Assembly (NCBI GenBank): GCA_958352145.1
Contig: CATWNM010000001.1
Location: 62,001 to 126,000, forward strand
DNA from: an uncultured Eubacteriales bacterium
GTDB lineage: Bacteria > Bacillota > Clostridia > Oscillospirales > CAG-272
Direction of reading: 5' to 3'
Length of the DNA: 64,000 bases
The notes under the pieces are model-generated. The model made no database searches. It had not been told where the DNA came from and saw only the letters and a program-made list of their open reading frames with translations. Of this stretch, positions 53,126 to 60,955 are shown in pieces; the stretch's first letter is position 1; each line of letters opens with the position of its first letter. Position numbers and translations under genes: made by a program.

Positions 53126-53135
53126 ATACTTCCTT
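53126..53135. repeat. Putative right terminal inverted repeat
   Basis: ATACTTCCTT, the complement of AAGGAAGTAT at 48404-48413. See that entry. Confidence 0.4.
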
Positions 53136-53225
53136 ATCAGCGTAAAACTAAATTTTTTGGCATTTTTGTACTTGCTTCCCCGGCGTCAAAACGGTTCCGT
53201 ATGCCTTGACCGGCATACCTGATTC

Positions 53226-53258
53226 AAAAACAAATGTGCGGCGCATATACGCCGCACA
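53226..53258 (-). terminator. Terminator of the thioesterase gene
   Basis: TGTGCGGCG (53235-53243) pairs with CGCCGCACA (53250-53258). On the minus strand TTTGTTTTTG follows. It lies just past the thioesterase stop at 53272. Confidence 0.8.
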
Positions 53259-53271
53259 ATAGCCGCTCAGA

Positions 53272-53982
53272 TTAAAAATATAAAACCGCCTCGCAATTGA
53301 TTTTTCCATCCCGGCGCAGCGTTTTAAAATAAAAGTTATTCCCCTCCGCTTTGCAAAAAACCGAAAGTTCATCTCCATAAGGCGCTTCCGTCATATAGCT
53401 GATATTGATCCCGCGCAGCGCGCGCCGCTCGATCCCTGGCACAAAATCGGAGAGCATAGACAAATATTTCGTGTTGTTCATATGCCCGTTGACGTCCGCG
53501 TCGCTGAAATACACCGGACGCTTTCCAACTAGTTTGAATTCATCGCTTTGCGGCATACGCACACGCAGCGGAAGATCGAGTTCCAGCGGAGGCTCGATTT
53601 CAAACGTATGCTGCACCTCCCCGACCCGCACGAGGCTTCGATCTGCCAGGCGCACAAGCGCCCATGAAGAAAACACTTCCGCCGCCGTTTCTCCGTTCAC
53701 ATTCAGCCGGTAGCAGCGATTATGCGTCACGCCGCGGCTGTCGCTGCCCCAAGTAATCGCTTCCGCCTCCGCGCCATCCGGCACATCCTGATAGATCCGC
53801 ATAACAATCCGGCTGACGATAAACACCATGCCCATGTGCCGAAGATCATCGTTGCTCGGCGGATAAGCCGCCATATGACGCGTCCCCGCATCTTCCAGCA
53901 TAGCCAGCAGAGACGCGGGACGCAGCATGCCGTTCATATCCACATCCTGTCCATAAACTTTTACTTTCTCAATGTATTTCAT
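53272..53982 (-). CDS. Acyl-ACP thioesterase
   Basis: A 236-residue double-hotdog enzyme that releases fatty acids from acyl carrier protein. The N-terminal half has VYGQDVDMNGMLRPASLLAM, and the second hotdog has VYFSDADVNGHMNNTKYLSM, which includes the catalytic Asn/His motif NxHxNN. Length normal. ATG 53982 is used, since the frame otherwise begins at TTG 53994. The ribosome site is weak. Substrate chain length unknown. Confidence 0.9.
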   Translation of the reverse strand: MKYIEKVKVYGQDVDMNGMLRPASLLAMLEDAGTRHMAAYPPSNDDLRHMGMVFIVSRIVMRIYQDVPDGAEAEAITWGSDSRGVTHNRCYRLNVNGETAAEVFSSWALVRLADRSLVRVGEVQHTFEIEPPLELDLPLRVRMPQSDEFKLVGKRPVYFSDADVNGHMNNTKYLSMLSDFVPGIERRALRGINISYMTEAPYGDELSVFCKAEGNNFYFKTLRRDGKINCEAVLYF

Positions 53983-53991
53983 ACGTATGTA

Positions 53992-54019
53992 CAAAAACCG
54001 CGGCAGATTACACTGCCGC
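53992..54019 (-). terminator. Terminator of the aldolase gene
   Basis: GCGGCAG (54000-54006) pairs with CTGCCGC (54013-54019). On the minus strand GGTTTTTG follows. It lies between the aldolase stop and the thioesterase start. Confidence 0.8.
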
Positions 54020-54041
54020 AGCTTTTCCTTTCAAAACTCAA

Positions 54042-54971
54042 TTAAAGCGTATTTGCGGAACCGAGTACCGTTTCAATCTTATGCCGGACCATCTTTCTGA
54101 CTTCATCCCGGCCAACCGTGAGATACGTTCTGGGGTCAAATACCTCCGGCTGATTTTTCATAACGCGGCGAATTCCCGCAGTCATGGCAAGCCGGATATC
54201 CGAATCAATATTGATTTTGCAAACCGCCATAGAAGCCGCACGGCGCAATAGCTCCTCCGGCACGCCGCGCGCGCCGTCAAGATTGCCGCCGCACGCATTG
54301 ATTTCCTCAACCAGTTCGGGAATTACGCTCGAAGCGCCGTGCAGAACAATCGGAAAGCCGGGCAGCCGGCGGGAAATATCCTCCAGAATATCAAAGCGCA
54401 GCTTCGGCTCACCCTTGAATTTATAGGCGCCATGGCTAGTACCGATCGCAATCGCAAGAGAATCCACGCCAGTACGCGAGACAAATTCCTCTACCTCGCC
54501 CGGATCAGTATACATCGCGTCGTCAGCCGCGACTTTCACATCGTCCTCAATACCGGCAAGTTTTCCGAGTTCACCTTCGACGACTACGCCGTGGGCATGC
54601 GCATAGTCCACGACCTGTTTGGTCAGTGCGACATTCTCCTCAAAGCTGTAATGAGAACCGTCGATCATGACCGAAGTAAAGCCACCGTCGATGCAGGCTT
54701 TGCAGATCTCAAAATCGGCGCCATGATCCAGATGCAGCGCGAGATCTACGCCCGTATCCTTGATCGCCGCCTGTGCCAACGCGACCAGATACTCATGCTT
54801 CGCATACTTTCTCGCGCCGGCCGAAACCTGCAGGATCACCGGAGACCGAAGTTCTTCCGCCGCTTCGGTAATCGCCTGGATAATCTCCATATTGTTAATG
54901 TTGAAAGCGCCGATAGCATACCCGCCCTCATACGCCTTTTTAAACATTTCTTTCGTGGTTACAAGTGCCAT
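54042..54971 (-). CDS. fba: Class II fructose-bisphosphate aldolase
   Basis: A 309-residue zinc aldolase of glycolysis and gluconeogenesis. The zinc and substrate residues are visible in LALHLDHGADFEICKACIDG, MIDGSHYSFEEN and VVVEGELGKLAG, and later IAIGTSHGAYKFKGEP and LHGASSV. ATG 54971 has AGGAGAG upstream; an open frame continues 63 codons upstream but crosses the promoter. Confidence 0.96.
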   Translation of the reverse strand: MALVTTKEMFKKAYEGGYAIGAFNINNMEIIQAITEAAEELRSPVILQVSAGARKYAKHEYLVALAQAAIKDTGVDLALHLDHGADFEICKACIDGGFTSVMIDGSHYSFEENVALTKQVVDYAHAHGVVVEGELGKLAGIEDDVKVAADDAMYTDPGEVEEFVSRTGVDSLAIAIGTSHGAYKFKGEPKLRFDILEDISRRLPGFPIVLHGASSVIPELVEEINACGGNLDGARGVPEELLRRAASMAVCKINIDSDIRLAMTAGIRRVMKNQPEVFDPRTYLTVGRDEVRKMVRHKIETVLGSANTL

Positions 54972-55132
54972 ATTTTCTCTCCTGTACTGTAAAATTTTTA
55001 TTTTTAAATATTCTTTTATAGTATCTGTTAAACAGACCGGCAGTAAACATGCAAAGAACGACAAGTGCCGGTTCCTATGCATCATACAATCCAATATATC
55101 TCCAGATTTGTTAAATCCTGAACATAGTATAA

Positions 55133-55161
55133 TTGTATCGCACCTTCCCCAAAAAAGCAAG
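55133..55161 (-). promoter_or_regulatory. fba: Promoter of the aldolase gene
   Basis: On the minus strand TTGCTT (55156-55161), 17 bp, TACAAT (55133-55138). It is about 160 bp upstream of ATG 54971. Confidence 0.65.
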
Positions 55162-55332
55162 TGTTTTTAATAGATTTATTTGAAAAGGAATGCGCCGTTC
55201 CACGCTATAAAAATGCAGGCCAAAAATAAAAACGGCGGATCGCATACGCCGTCAAGACTGCTGAAAAACTTTAAGCGCCGCAAACGCGGCGCTTGCCAAG
55301 CGAAAAGACACATAAGGAGCAGCGCAGCGAAG

Positions 55333-55352
55333 TGACCACAAAAAGTTAGACA
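55333..55352. mobile_element. Possible IS3/IS150-type end remnant
   Basis: The 20-bp string TGACCACAAAAAGTTAGACA resembles terminal inverted repeats of IS150-group elements. It sits inside a 10-bp inverted repeat (CATAAGGAGC). No transposase is present. Recognised from memory only. Confidence 0.3.
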
Positions 55353-55453
55353 AGCATGATATACTTGTACTAAGAAATGGGGCAGTTCACATGTCCGCTC
55401 CTTATGCAAAGTCTTATTTTACCCTCTGTTCCGTACAAAATCCCTGCGCGGCA

Positions 55454-55816
55454 TCAGCCGGTCGCACCCGTTCCGCCAAGGCCAAAGCTAATCGAAATCG
55501 CATTGTTCACTTGATTCATCACCTCGTCGTCCAGATGACCCATTTTTTCCTTCAGACGCCGTTTATCAATTGTACGTATCTGTTCCAGCAAGACGACCGA
55601 ATCTTTTTGTAGTCCGACCTTGTCCGCATATATGTCGATATGTGTAGGCAAATGATTTTTGCTCATCTTGCTTGTAATCGCCGCGGCGATAACCGTCGGA
55701 CTGTACTTATTCCCTACGTCGTTCTGCACGGTCAGGACAGGACGCAGGCCGCCTTGCTCGGAACCGACGACCGGGCTTAGATCAGCGTAAAAAATATCTC
55801 CGCGCCGCACACTCAT
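55454..55816 (-). CDS. mazF: MazF/PemK-type mRNA interferase
   Basis: A 120-residue endoribonuclease of the MazF/EndoA family. It cleaves mRNA at short motifs. The RRGDIFYADLSPVVGSEQGG start, RPVLTVQNDVGNKYSPTVI and LLEQIRTIDKRRL are all present. No antitoxin gene is found on either side in this strand; in Bacillus it precedes endoA. The gene stands alone, followed by the IS-like remnant region. Confidence 0.93.
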   Translation of the reverse strand: MSVRRGDIFYADLSPVVGSEQGGLRPVLTVQNDVGNKYSPTVIAAAITSKMSKNHLPTHIDIYADKVGLQKDSVVLLEQIRTIDKRRLKEKMGHLDDEVMNQVNNAISISFGLGGTGATG

Positions 55817-56002
55817 TTTATCACTCTCCGCAATTTCATTTCGGTATCACTATTTTTCCCAGCATCACGCAAACTTTAAACACTGCGGATAAATTTTTAG
55901 CAGGTAAATTATGACACGCTTTGATACTTTTCTATTTTCATTGTATTGCAGCAGCGCATTTTTGGTGCGTGCCCGGCGTCTTTCTTCTCAGAAAGAAAAA
56001 AC

Positions 56003-56046
56003 GCCCCGTCTGCCCGGCAATTTTACAATTACCGGGCAGACGGGGC
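56003..56046 (-). terminator. pyrG: Terminator of pyrG
   Basis: GCCCCGTCTGCCCGG (56003-56017) pairs with CCGGGCAGACGGGGC (56032-56046), 15 bp. On the minus strand a T-run follows. It lies 31 bp past the pyrG stop. Confidence 0.9.
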
Positions 56047-56076
56047 AGAATACAAAAATTTACCGGTCTGCGACTA

Positions 56077-57690
56077 TCAATGATTGGCGGATGCATATTT
56101 GTCCGCCGCGCGAATAAATTCTCGAAAAAGGGGATGCGCGCGGTTCGGGCGCGATTTAAATTCCGGATGATACTGCACCGCGATAAACCACGGATGCTCC
56201 GGAAGCTCCACTGCCTCCACCAAACGACCGTCCGGCGAAAGTCCGCAGATGCGCATACCGTTTTCTTCTACCGCTGCGCGATATGCATTGTTAAACTCAT
56301 AGCGATGGCGGTGCCGCTCGCTGATTTCATCCCGGCCGTATACATCCCGCATCCGGCTGCCCGCTACGATACGACACGGATACAAACCAAGACGCATGGT
56401 GCCGCCTTTATCGGTGATCGTTTTCTGATCGTCCATAATATCGATCACATTGTGCGCGCCGCCCTCGCAAAACTCACCACTGTTCGCATCGCCATACCCC
56501 AGTACGTTCCGCGCGAATTCAACGACGGCCATCTGCATGCCCAAACAAATGCCGAGAAAAGGAATCCTGTGCTCGCGTGCAAAACGAACCGCCTCGATCT
56601 TGCCTTCGATCCCCCGATTGCCGAAACCGCCCGGCACCAAAATACCGTCAAGACCTCCAAGCCTGCGCTCCGCCGTCTCCGAAGTGATGTCCTCCGAATC
56701 GATCCACTCGATTTCTATCCGGACACGATTTTCAATGCCGCCGTGAAACAGCGCTTCCATAACCGAAAGGTACGCGTCGTGCAGCTTGACGTACTTGCCG
56801 ACAAGTCCGATACGGACGCGGCGTTTGCTTGCATGGATATTTTCAAGAATCCCGCGCCACTCCGTCAAATCGGGCTCTACTCCCGCGCAGATCCCAAGCA
56901 GCCGACATACCGTGGAAGCAAGGCCGTTTTCCTCCAGCATGAGCGGAACTTCATAAAGCGATTTGACGTCCGTATTGTCGATCACGCAGTCCTCCGCAAC
57001 ATTACAGAACATAGCGATCTTGCGTTTCATGCTAGCTTCGATCTGCCGGTCGCAGCGGCAAACCAAAATGTCCGGCTGAATGCCGATCGACTGCAGTTCC
57101 TTGACCGAATGCTGCGTGGGTTTCGACTTATATTCTTCCGATCCAAACACATAGGGGATCAACGTTACATGGATAAACAGACAATTTCCCGGTCCCATTT
57201 CATGACCGACCTGCCTTGCCGCCTCCAAAAAAACCTGAGACTCGATATCGCCGACCGTGCCGCCGATCTCCACCAGGCACACGTCCGCCCCCGAATCGTT
57301 GGCCGACTTGTAAATCCGACTTTTAATCTCGTCGGTAATGTGCGGGATATACTGCACGGTTTGACCGAGATATTCGCCGCGGCGCTCCTTGGTCAGAACG
57401 TTCCAGAACACCTTTCCGGTTGTAACATTAGAGTTTACGCTGAGATTTTCGTCGATAAAGCGCTCATAATGTCCAAGATCAAGATCGGTTTCGGTTCCGT
57501 CGTCAGTGACAAAAACCTCGCCGTGCTGAAACGGGCTCATCGTACCGGGATCAATGTTTATGTAAGGATCCAGCTTCTGCATGGTCACCTTGACGCCGCG
57601 CGCTTTGAGCAGCCGACCAAGCGACGCCGCCGTAATTCCCTTTCCGAGGCCGGACACGACACCGCCGGTCACAAAAACGATTTTTTTCAT
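56077..57690 (-). CDS. pyrG: CTP synthase
   Basis: A 537-residue enzyme that aminates UTP to CTP with glutamine as donor. The N-terminal synthase domain has TGGVVSGLGKGITAASLGRL, QKLDPYINIDPGTMSPFQHG and CLVEIGGTVGDIES. The C-terminal glutaminase has the Cys in PFLGICLGMQMAVVEF and the His/Glu in VQYHPEFKSRP. Full length. Single gene with its own promoter and terminator. Confidence 0.98.
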   Translation of the reverse strand: MKKIVFVTGGVVSGLGKGITAASLGRLLKARGVKVTMQKLDPYINIDPGTMSPFQHGEVFVTDDGTETDLDLGHYERFIDENLSVNSNVTTGKVFWNVLTKERRGEYLGQTVQYIPHITDEIKSRIYKSANDSGADVCLVEIGGTVGDIESQVFLEAARQVGHEMGPGNCLFIHVTLIPYVFGSEEYKSKPTQHSVKELQSIGIQPDILVCRCDRQIEASMKRKIAMFCNVAEDCVIDNTDVKSLYEVPLMLEENGLASTVCRLLGICAGVEPDLTEWRGILENIHASKRRVRIGLVGKYVKLHDAYLSVMEALFHGGIENRVRIEIEWIDSEDITSETAERRLGGLDGILVPGGFGNRGIEGKIEAVRFAREHRIPFLGICLGMQMAVVEFARNVLGYGDANSGEFCEGGAHNVIDIMDDQKTITDKGGTMRLGLYPCRIVAGSRMRDVYGRDEISERHRHRYEFNNAYRAAVEENGMRICGLSPDGRLVEAVELPEHPWFIAVQYHPEFKSRPNRAHPLFREFIRAADKYASANH

Positions 57691-57731
57691 ATCTTCGGCT
57701 TCCTTGTCTGTATTTTTCTGTTAACTAAAAT

Positions 57732-57760
57732 ATTATACCCCAGTTTCTCACAAAAAGCAA
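57732..57760 (-). promoter_or_regulatory. pyrG: Promoter of pyrG
   Basis: On the minus strand TTGCTT (57755-57760), 17 bp, TATAAT (57732-57737). The transcript starts about 35 nt before the ATG. No C-rich start of the kind used for reiterative-transcription control is seen. Confidence 0.7.
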
Positions 57761-57892
57761 GAGTTTTATCCATATGGCCGGGATATTTTATCTTTCTCTT
57801 GACAAAGACCGCCTGCGTCGTTTTTTCCTGCCGTTCGTTTTCCTTTTCCCGCGCCCGCTCCGCTTGAATAAAGCTGCGGCGCGGGAAAAATT

Positions 57893-57929
57893 CAGCCTGC
57901 CGGAAAACCAAAGGTTTCCCGGCAGGCTG
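57893..57929 (-). terminator. Terminator of the glutamate synthase operon
   Basis: CAGCCTGCCGG pairs with CCGGCAGGCTG (57919-57929), with an AAACC/GGTTT-type inner stem. On the minus strand AATTTTTCC follows. It comes right after the ANTAR gene stop. Confidence 0.85.
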
Positions 57930-57934
57930 CGCGT

Positions 57935-58507
57935 TTACTGTTCATATGTACGCAGAATATTTTCCGCAATCTGCCGCTTCGTCATGCGCAGATCCATCGC
58001 CTGTTTTTCAATATGCCGGTGCGCGGCCGCTTCGCTGAGGCCAAGATACTGAATCAGCGTACATTTGGCGCGGGCAACCAGCTTTTGCTCGGTAAGCTGC
58101 TCGCGCAGGCCGCTGTTTTCATTTAAAATATTGTACGCGCGGTTGCGCATCACCGAAATAACCCGCACCGTGCCAAGAAAACCCGCGCGCGTGACCGGTT
58201 TATCCAAAACCGCTATGCCCTGCTCCTCAAGATGCGCAATATACTCCGCCGAATGTTCCTCGCGGCGAAGAATCACAAGGATTGCGCTGTCTCCGACAGC
58301 TATAATTTTTCTGGCTAATTCACGCTCAGGAATATCGGAAACCGGCGTATTGATAACCGCCAGATCCAAGGCGTAATTGCGCGCGTAAGTCATCGCGTCC
58401 GAAGCGTTTTTCGCCGAAAACGCGGACAATCCGAAATATTCCTTGAATAAATTATGGAGCAATTTTGCGGCATCTTCACTCTGTGATACGATCAAAACCC
58501 GGTTCAT
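57935..58507 (-). CDS. ANTAR-domain antiterminator (pseudo-receiver type)
   Basis: A 190-residue regulator. A receiver-like domain (1-115, MNRVLIVSQSEDAAKLL) leads to a coiled coil and an ANTAR RNA-binding domain (about 135-188, AKCTLIQYLGLSEAAAHRHI and LRMTKRQIAENIL). The expected acidic/phospho-accepting set is not obvious (INTPVSDI in place of D-x-P), so it may not be phosphorylated. ANTAR proteins bind paired stem-loops in leader RNA and block terminators. It is the last gene of the glutamate synthase operon, whose leader has such a terminator. ATG 58507 has GGAGGGG upstream. Confidence 0.9.
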   Translation of the reverse strand: MNRVLIVSQSEDAAKLLHNLFKEYFGLSAFSAKNASDAMTYARNYALDLAVINTPVSDIPERELARKIIAVGDSAILVILRREEHSAEYIAHLEEQGIAVLDKPVTRAGFLGTVRVISVMRNRAYNILNENSGLREQLTEQKLVARAKCTLIQYLGLSEAAAHRHIEKQAMDLRMTKRQIAENILRTYEQ

Positions 58508-58526
58508 TGGCCCCTCCGCTCAGCAT

Positions 58527-59276
58527 TTAATTGTTTACATACAGTCTCTTATACGGATTTTTGCTGTCCGGCTCAATAACATGAAATTTTTCACGCAGGA
58601 TCTCTGCTTTGTCTTTTCCAAAATAGGCGCAGAATTTGTCTATGTACGGCAAAATCTCCTCCATGTCCGCATCCTCCGCATCCCGGACGGTCACGCGCGC
58701 CGTCATGATCGAATCCAGCTTGCCCCGGACAAAGATTTTACCGCCGTGCATACCGGTCGCGCAGAAATTGCCGACCACGCTGCCGACGCCGTATTCACTC
58801 CGCTCGCGGCCGCTCTCGTCCCCTGAAAGGCCGAGTACGACAATATATCCGCCCGCCAGATATTCTCCAAGAAAGCTGCCGGCACAGCCTCCAACGATCA
58901 ACGCGGGAAGATTGTTTTTGTATTGCTTCATGTGAATGCCCGCGCGATACCCCACGCTGTCACGCACATACAGTTCGCCGCCGCGCGCCGCGAGCGCAAG
59001 CCCATCGCCCGCACCGCCGTGCACAATGATTTCTCCGCGGTTCATGGTATCTCCCACTGCGTCCTGCACATTGCCATTCACGATAATTTTCGCGCCGTCC
59101 AGATACGCGCCGAGCGCGTTTCCAGGCGTCCCGTTGATTGTGATCTCTTTGCCTTCAAGCCCATCGCCGACATAGCGCTGCCCCATACAATCGTTGACCA
59201 CGATCTTGGTATCGGCGCTGTTTTTGATCGCCGCGTTCAGCGCCTGAAAGTGCATGTTTTTCGCATCAATGACCAT
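58527..59276 (-). CDS. Glutamate synthase, GXGXG (alpha-like) subunit
   Basis: A 249-residue beta-helix protein matching the C-terminal GXGXG domain of large glutamate synthases. Repeats such as GDGLEGKEITINGTPGN and GGAGDGLALAARGGELYVRD are clear. It is a separate protein here, as in the split enzymes of archaea and clostridia. ATG 59276 overlaps the oxidoreductase stop by 1 bp. Confidence 0.9.
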   Translation of the reverse strand: MVIDAKNMHFQALNAAIKNSADTKIVVNDCMGQRYVGDGLEGKEITINGTPGNALGAYLDGAKIIVNGNVQDAVGDTMNRGEIIVHGGAGDGLALAARGGELYVRDSVGYRAGIHMKQYKNNLPALIVGGCAGSFLGEYLAGGYIVVLGLSGDESGRERSEYGVGSVVGNFCATGMHGGKIFVRGKLDSIMTARVTVRDAEDADMEEILPYIDKFCAYFGKDKAEILREKFHVIEPDSKNPYKRLYVNN

Positions 59277-60520
59277 TATTTCGCACCCCCGAGCTTTATT
59301 TTCCTATCCGAAAGAGAAAACGCCATCAACTGCGGCTTTTCCCGGATCAATTCAAAATCAATGCTGTCCAGCGGCGTTTTATTGCGGATCAGCGCCGTAT
59401 AAATACCGGCACGCTCAATATCACCGATGAGAATAAAGCCACACAGACAGCCATCTCTCGTAACGAGTTTCTTGTAACTCTTTTCCCCCGATACAGTATA
59501 TGCGTCCCCTTCGTAACTGCCCGCACTGAGCACATGCAGGCCGAAAAATCCAATAGCGTTCATCGGCATCGCGTTTTCATACTGTTTGTTGCCGCCCGCC
59601 ATATTCACACCCGCCGCATATCCCTGCATATACGCGTTCGGCAGCAGCGCCAGTACGCGCTCGGTACCGGTTGTGCAGTCGAAGCTGGTCGCGCAGTCTC
59701 CGGCCGCATAAATGCCGGGCACGCTCGTTTGGCAGGCAGAATCTGTCACGATCCCGCGGTTCATCCTGCATCCGGCCTCTTCAGCAAGCGCCGTGTTCGG
59801 CCGGACGCCGACGCAGATCACCAATGTGTCAAACGCAAGCTCTTTGCCGCTTTTCAGAACCGCACGACCGCCTGAAAAACGCGCAACGCTGTCCGAAAGG
59901 ACAAAGCGCACGCCCTTTTTCTCCAGAAAGTCCTGCATGATCCGCGCACCCTCTGCATCCAGAATGCTTGGCAGAATCCGATCCGCCATATCTACCACCG
60001 TTACACTCCCCACGCGCTCGAGAATGCCCTCCGCGCATTTCAGTCCGATCAGCCCCGCACCGATAATCAATACGCGGCTGTCCGAACGAAGCGACGCCAT
60101 TAGGCCGTGCGCGTCGTCCAGCGACATAAACGTATGTTTGTCCAAAACGCTTTCGATCCCCGTAAAGTCGGGAACAAACGGACGCGACCCCGCGGCGATC
60201 AAAAGCTTTTCATAGCCGAGCGTTCGACCGTCCGACAAAAGAAGCGTCTTTTCCTTAGTCTCTATACGCACGGCGCGAACGCCCATATACAGCGTGCAGT
60301 CGTTTTTCTCATAAAAATCATCCGGGCGATATTTCATCCGCTCTTCGTCCGTGCGCCCCATACAAAGATAAGAAATCAGCGGGCGGGAATAAGTATGATG
60401 CGGCTCTTCGGAAACAATGGCGATCGGTTCCGTCCCGCCGGCCGAGCGGATACCCTCCACGCAGCCAATTGCCGCCGTGCTGTTTCCGATGATTAAATAT
60501 TGAAAACGTTTTTCTTCCAT
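59276..60520 (-). CDS. FAD/NAD-dependent oxidoreductase (glutamate synthase small-subunit role)
   Basis: About 414 residues. Two dinucleotide folds are seen: YLIIGNSTAAIGCVEGIRSA (N-terminal, FAD) and VLIIGAGLIGLKCAEGILER (middle, NAD(P)H), plus GIYAAGDCATS. It probably passes electrons from NAD(P)H, through the Fe-S subunit, to the FMN subunit. ATG 60520 is preferred to GTG 60529, which would overlap the Fe-S stop; GGAG then lies 11 nt upstream. Confidence 0.88.
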   Translation of the reverse strand: MEEKRFQYLIIGNSTAAIGCVEGIRSAGGTEPIAIVSEEPHHTYSRPLISYLCMGRTDEERMKYRPDDFYEKNDCTLYMGVRAVRIETKEKTLLLSDGRTLGYEKLLIAAGSRPFVPDFTGIESVLDKHTFMSLDDAHGLMASLRSDSRVLIIGAGLIGLKCAEGILERVGSVTVVDMADRILPSILDAEGARIMQDFLEKKGVRFVLSDSVARFSGGRAVLKSGKELAFDTLVICVGVRPNTALAEEAGCRMNRGIVTDSACQTSVPGIYAAGDCATSFDCTTGTERVLALLPNAYMQGYAAGVNMAGGNKQYENAMPMNAIGFFGLHVLSAGSYEGDAYTVSGEKSYKKLVTRDGCLCGFILIGDIERAGIYTALIRNKTPLDSIDFELIREKPQLMAFSLSDRKIKLGGAK

Positions 60521-60525
60521 CCCGC

Positions 60526-60951
60526 TCACCTCTCCTCATATACGATCGCCCGGTTCGGACATCCGCGTACGCAGGCCGGCTCTCCGCCGTGCGCAGTACA
60601 AAGCTCGCACTTCTGCACCGCATGGCCGTCTTCGCTCGGCATAATTGCGCCATAGGGACATACCAGCACGCATGTAAAACAGCCCACGCATTTATCCGTA
60701 TCCACAGCAATCAACCCATCTTTTTGGGAAAGCGCGCCCGAAATACAGGATTTGACGCAGATCGGATCGTCGCAGTGACGGCAGGAAACCGCAAAATGAA
60801 CGCCGTTTCCATCCTCCACCCGGATACGCGGGTGAATCTGCATACCTTTCAGTTTGGCCATATTATCTTTACCGGAAGCCGCAAAAGCGCAGTTGTATTC
60901 ACACAGATGACATCCGAGGCACCATTCTTCATTTACGTAAACCCGTTTCAT
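60526..60951 (-). CDS. 4Fe-4S ferredoxin-type electron-transfer subunit
   Basis: A 141-residue protein with several Cys clusters: CLGCHLCEYNC, CRHCDDPICVKSC, CVGCFTCVLVCP and CELCTAHGGEPACVRGCP. It carries about four iron-sulphur clusters and resembles the DMSO-reductase-type or glutamate-synthase-associated ferredoxins. It probably links the FAD protein with the FMN subunit. ATG 60951 has GGGGGAG upstream; a longer frame would overlap the neighbour. Confidence 0.9.
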   Translation of the reverse strand: MKRVYVNEEWCLGCHLCEYNCAFAASGKDNMAKLKGMQIHPRIRVEDGNGVHFAVSCRHCDDPICVKSCISGALSQKDGLIAVDTDKCVGCFTCVLVCPYGAIMPSEDGHAVQKCELCTAHGGEPACVRGCPNRAIVYEER

Positions 60952-60955
60952 TTCT

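Larger units (their letters stand above)
48404..53135. mobile_element. Transposon-like element with a large serine recombinase
   Basis: About 4.7 kb of AT-rich DNA. It holds a large serine recombinase, a TnpW-like protein, an ArsR/nitroreductase cargo pair, and a Tn916-type sigma-factor/HTH pair. No relaxase or transfer genes are present, so it is a small or eroded element related to the Tn4451/Tn5397 group. The ends are proposed from a 10-bp inverted repeat and were not confirmed. Confidence 0.6.
52764..53271. other. Right boundary zone of the mobile element
   Basis: 508 bp. A strong hairpin (52800-52846), then about 300 bp with no convincing gene, the putative right terminal repeat (53126-53135), and two hairpins past it (53199-53218 and 53235-53258). 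An open plus-strand frame at 52818-53222 has no recognised family. Confidence 0.45.
54972..55453. other. Intergenic region with aldolase promoter and IS-like remnant
   Basis: 481 bp. The aldolase promoter (55133-55161), then a GC-rich hairpin (55273-55294), a 10-bp inverted repeat (55311-55320 with 55397-55406), and between its arms a string resembling an IS3-family end (55333-55352). No gene seen. Confidence 0.45.

Noticed and set aside
52818..53222. Open plus-strand frame of 134 codons past the HTH gene
   Set aside because: It starts inside a terminator hairpin and crosses the putative element end. Composition is not protein-like.
55176..55409. Open minus-strand frame of 77 codons between the aldolase and MazF genes
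   Set aside because: No family or ribosome site; it overlaps hairpins and the IS-like remnant.
55921..57867. Long plus-strand frame (648 codons) opposite pyrG
   Set aside because: Antisense to a secure gene, without ribosome site or family.
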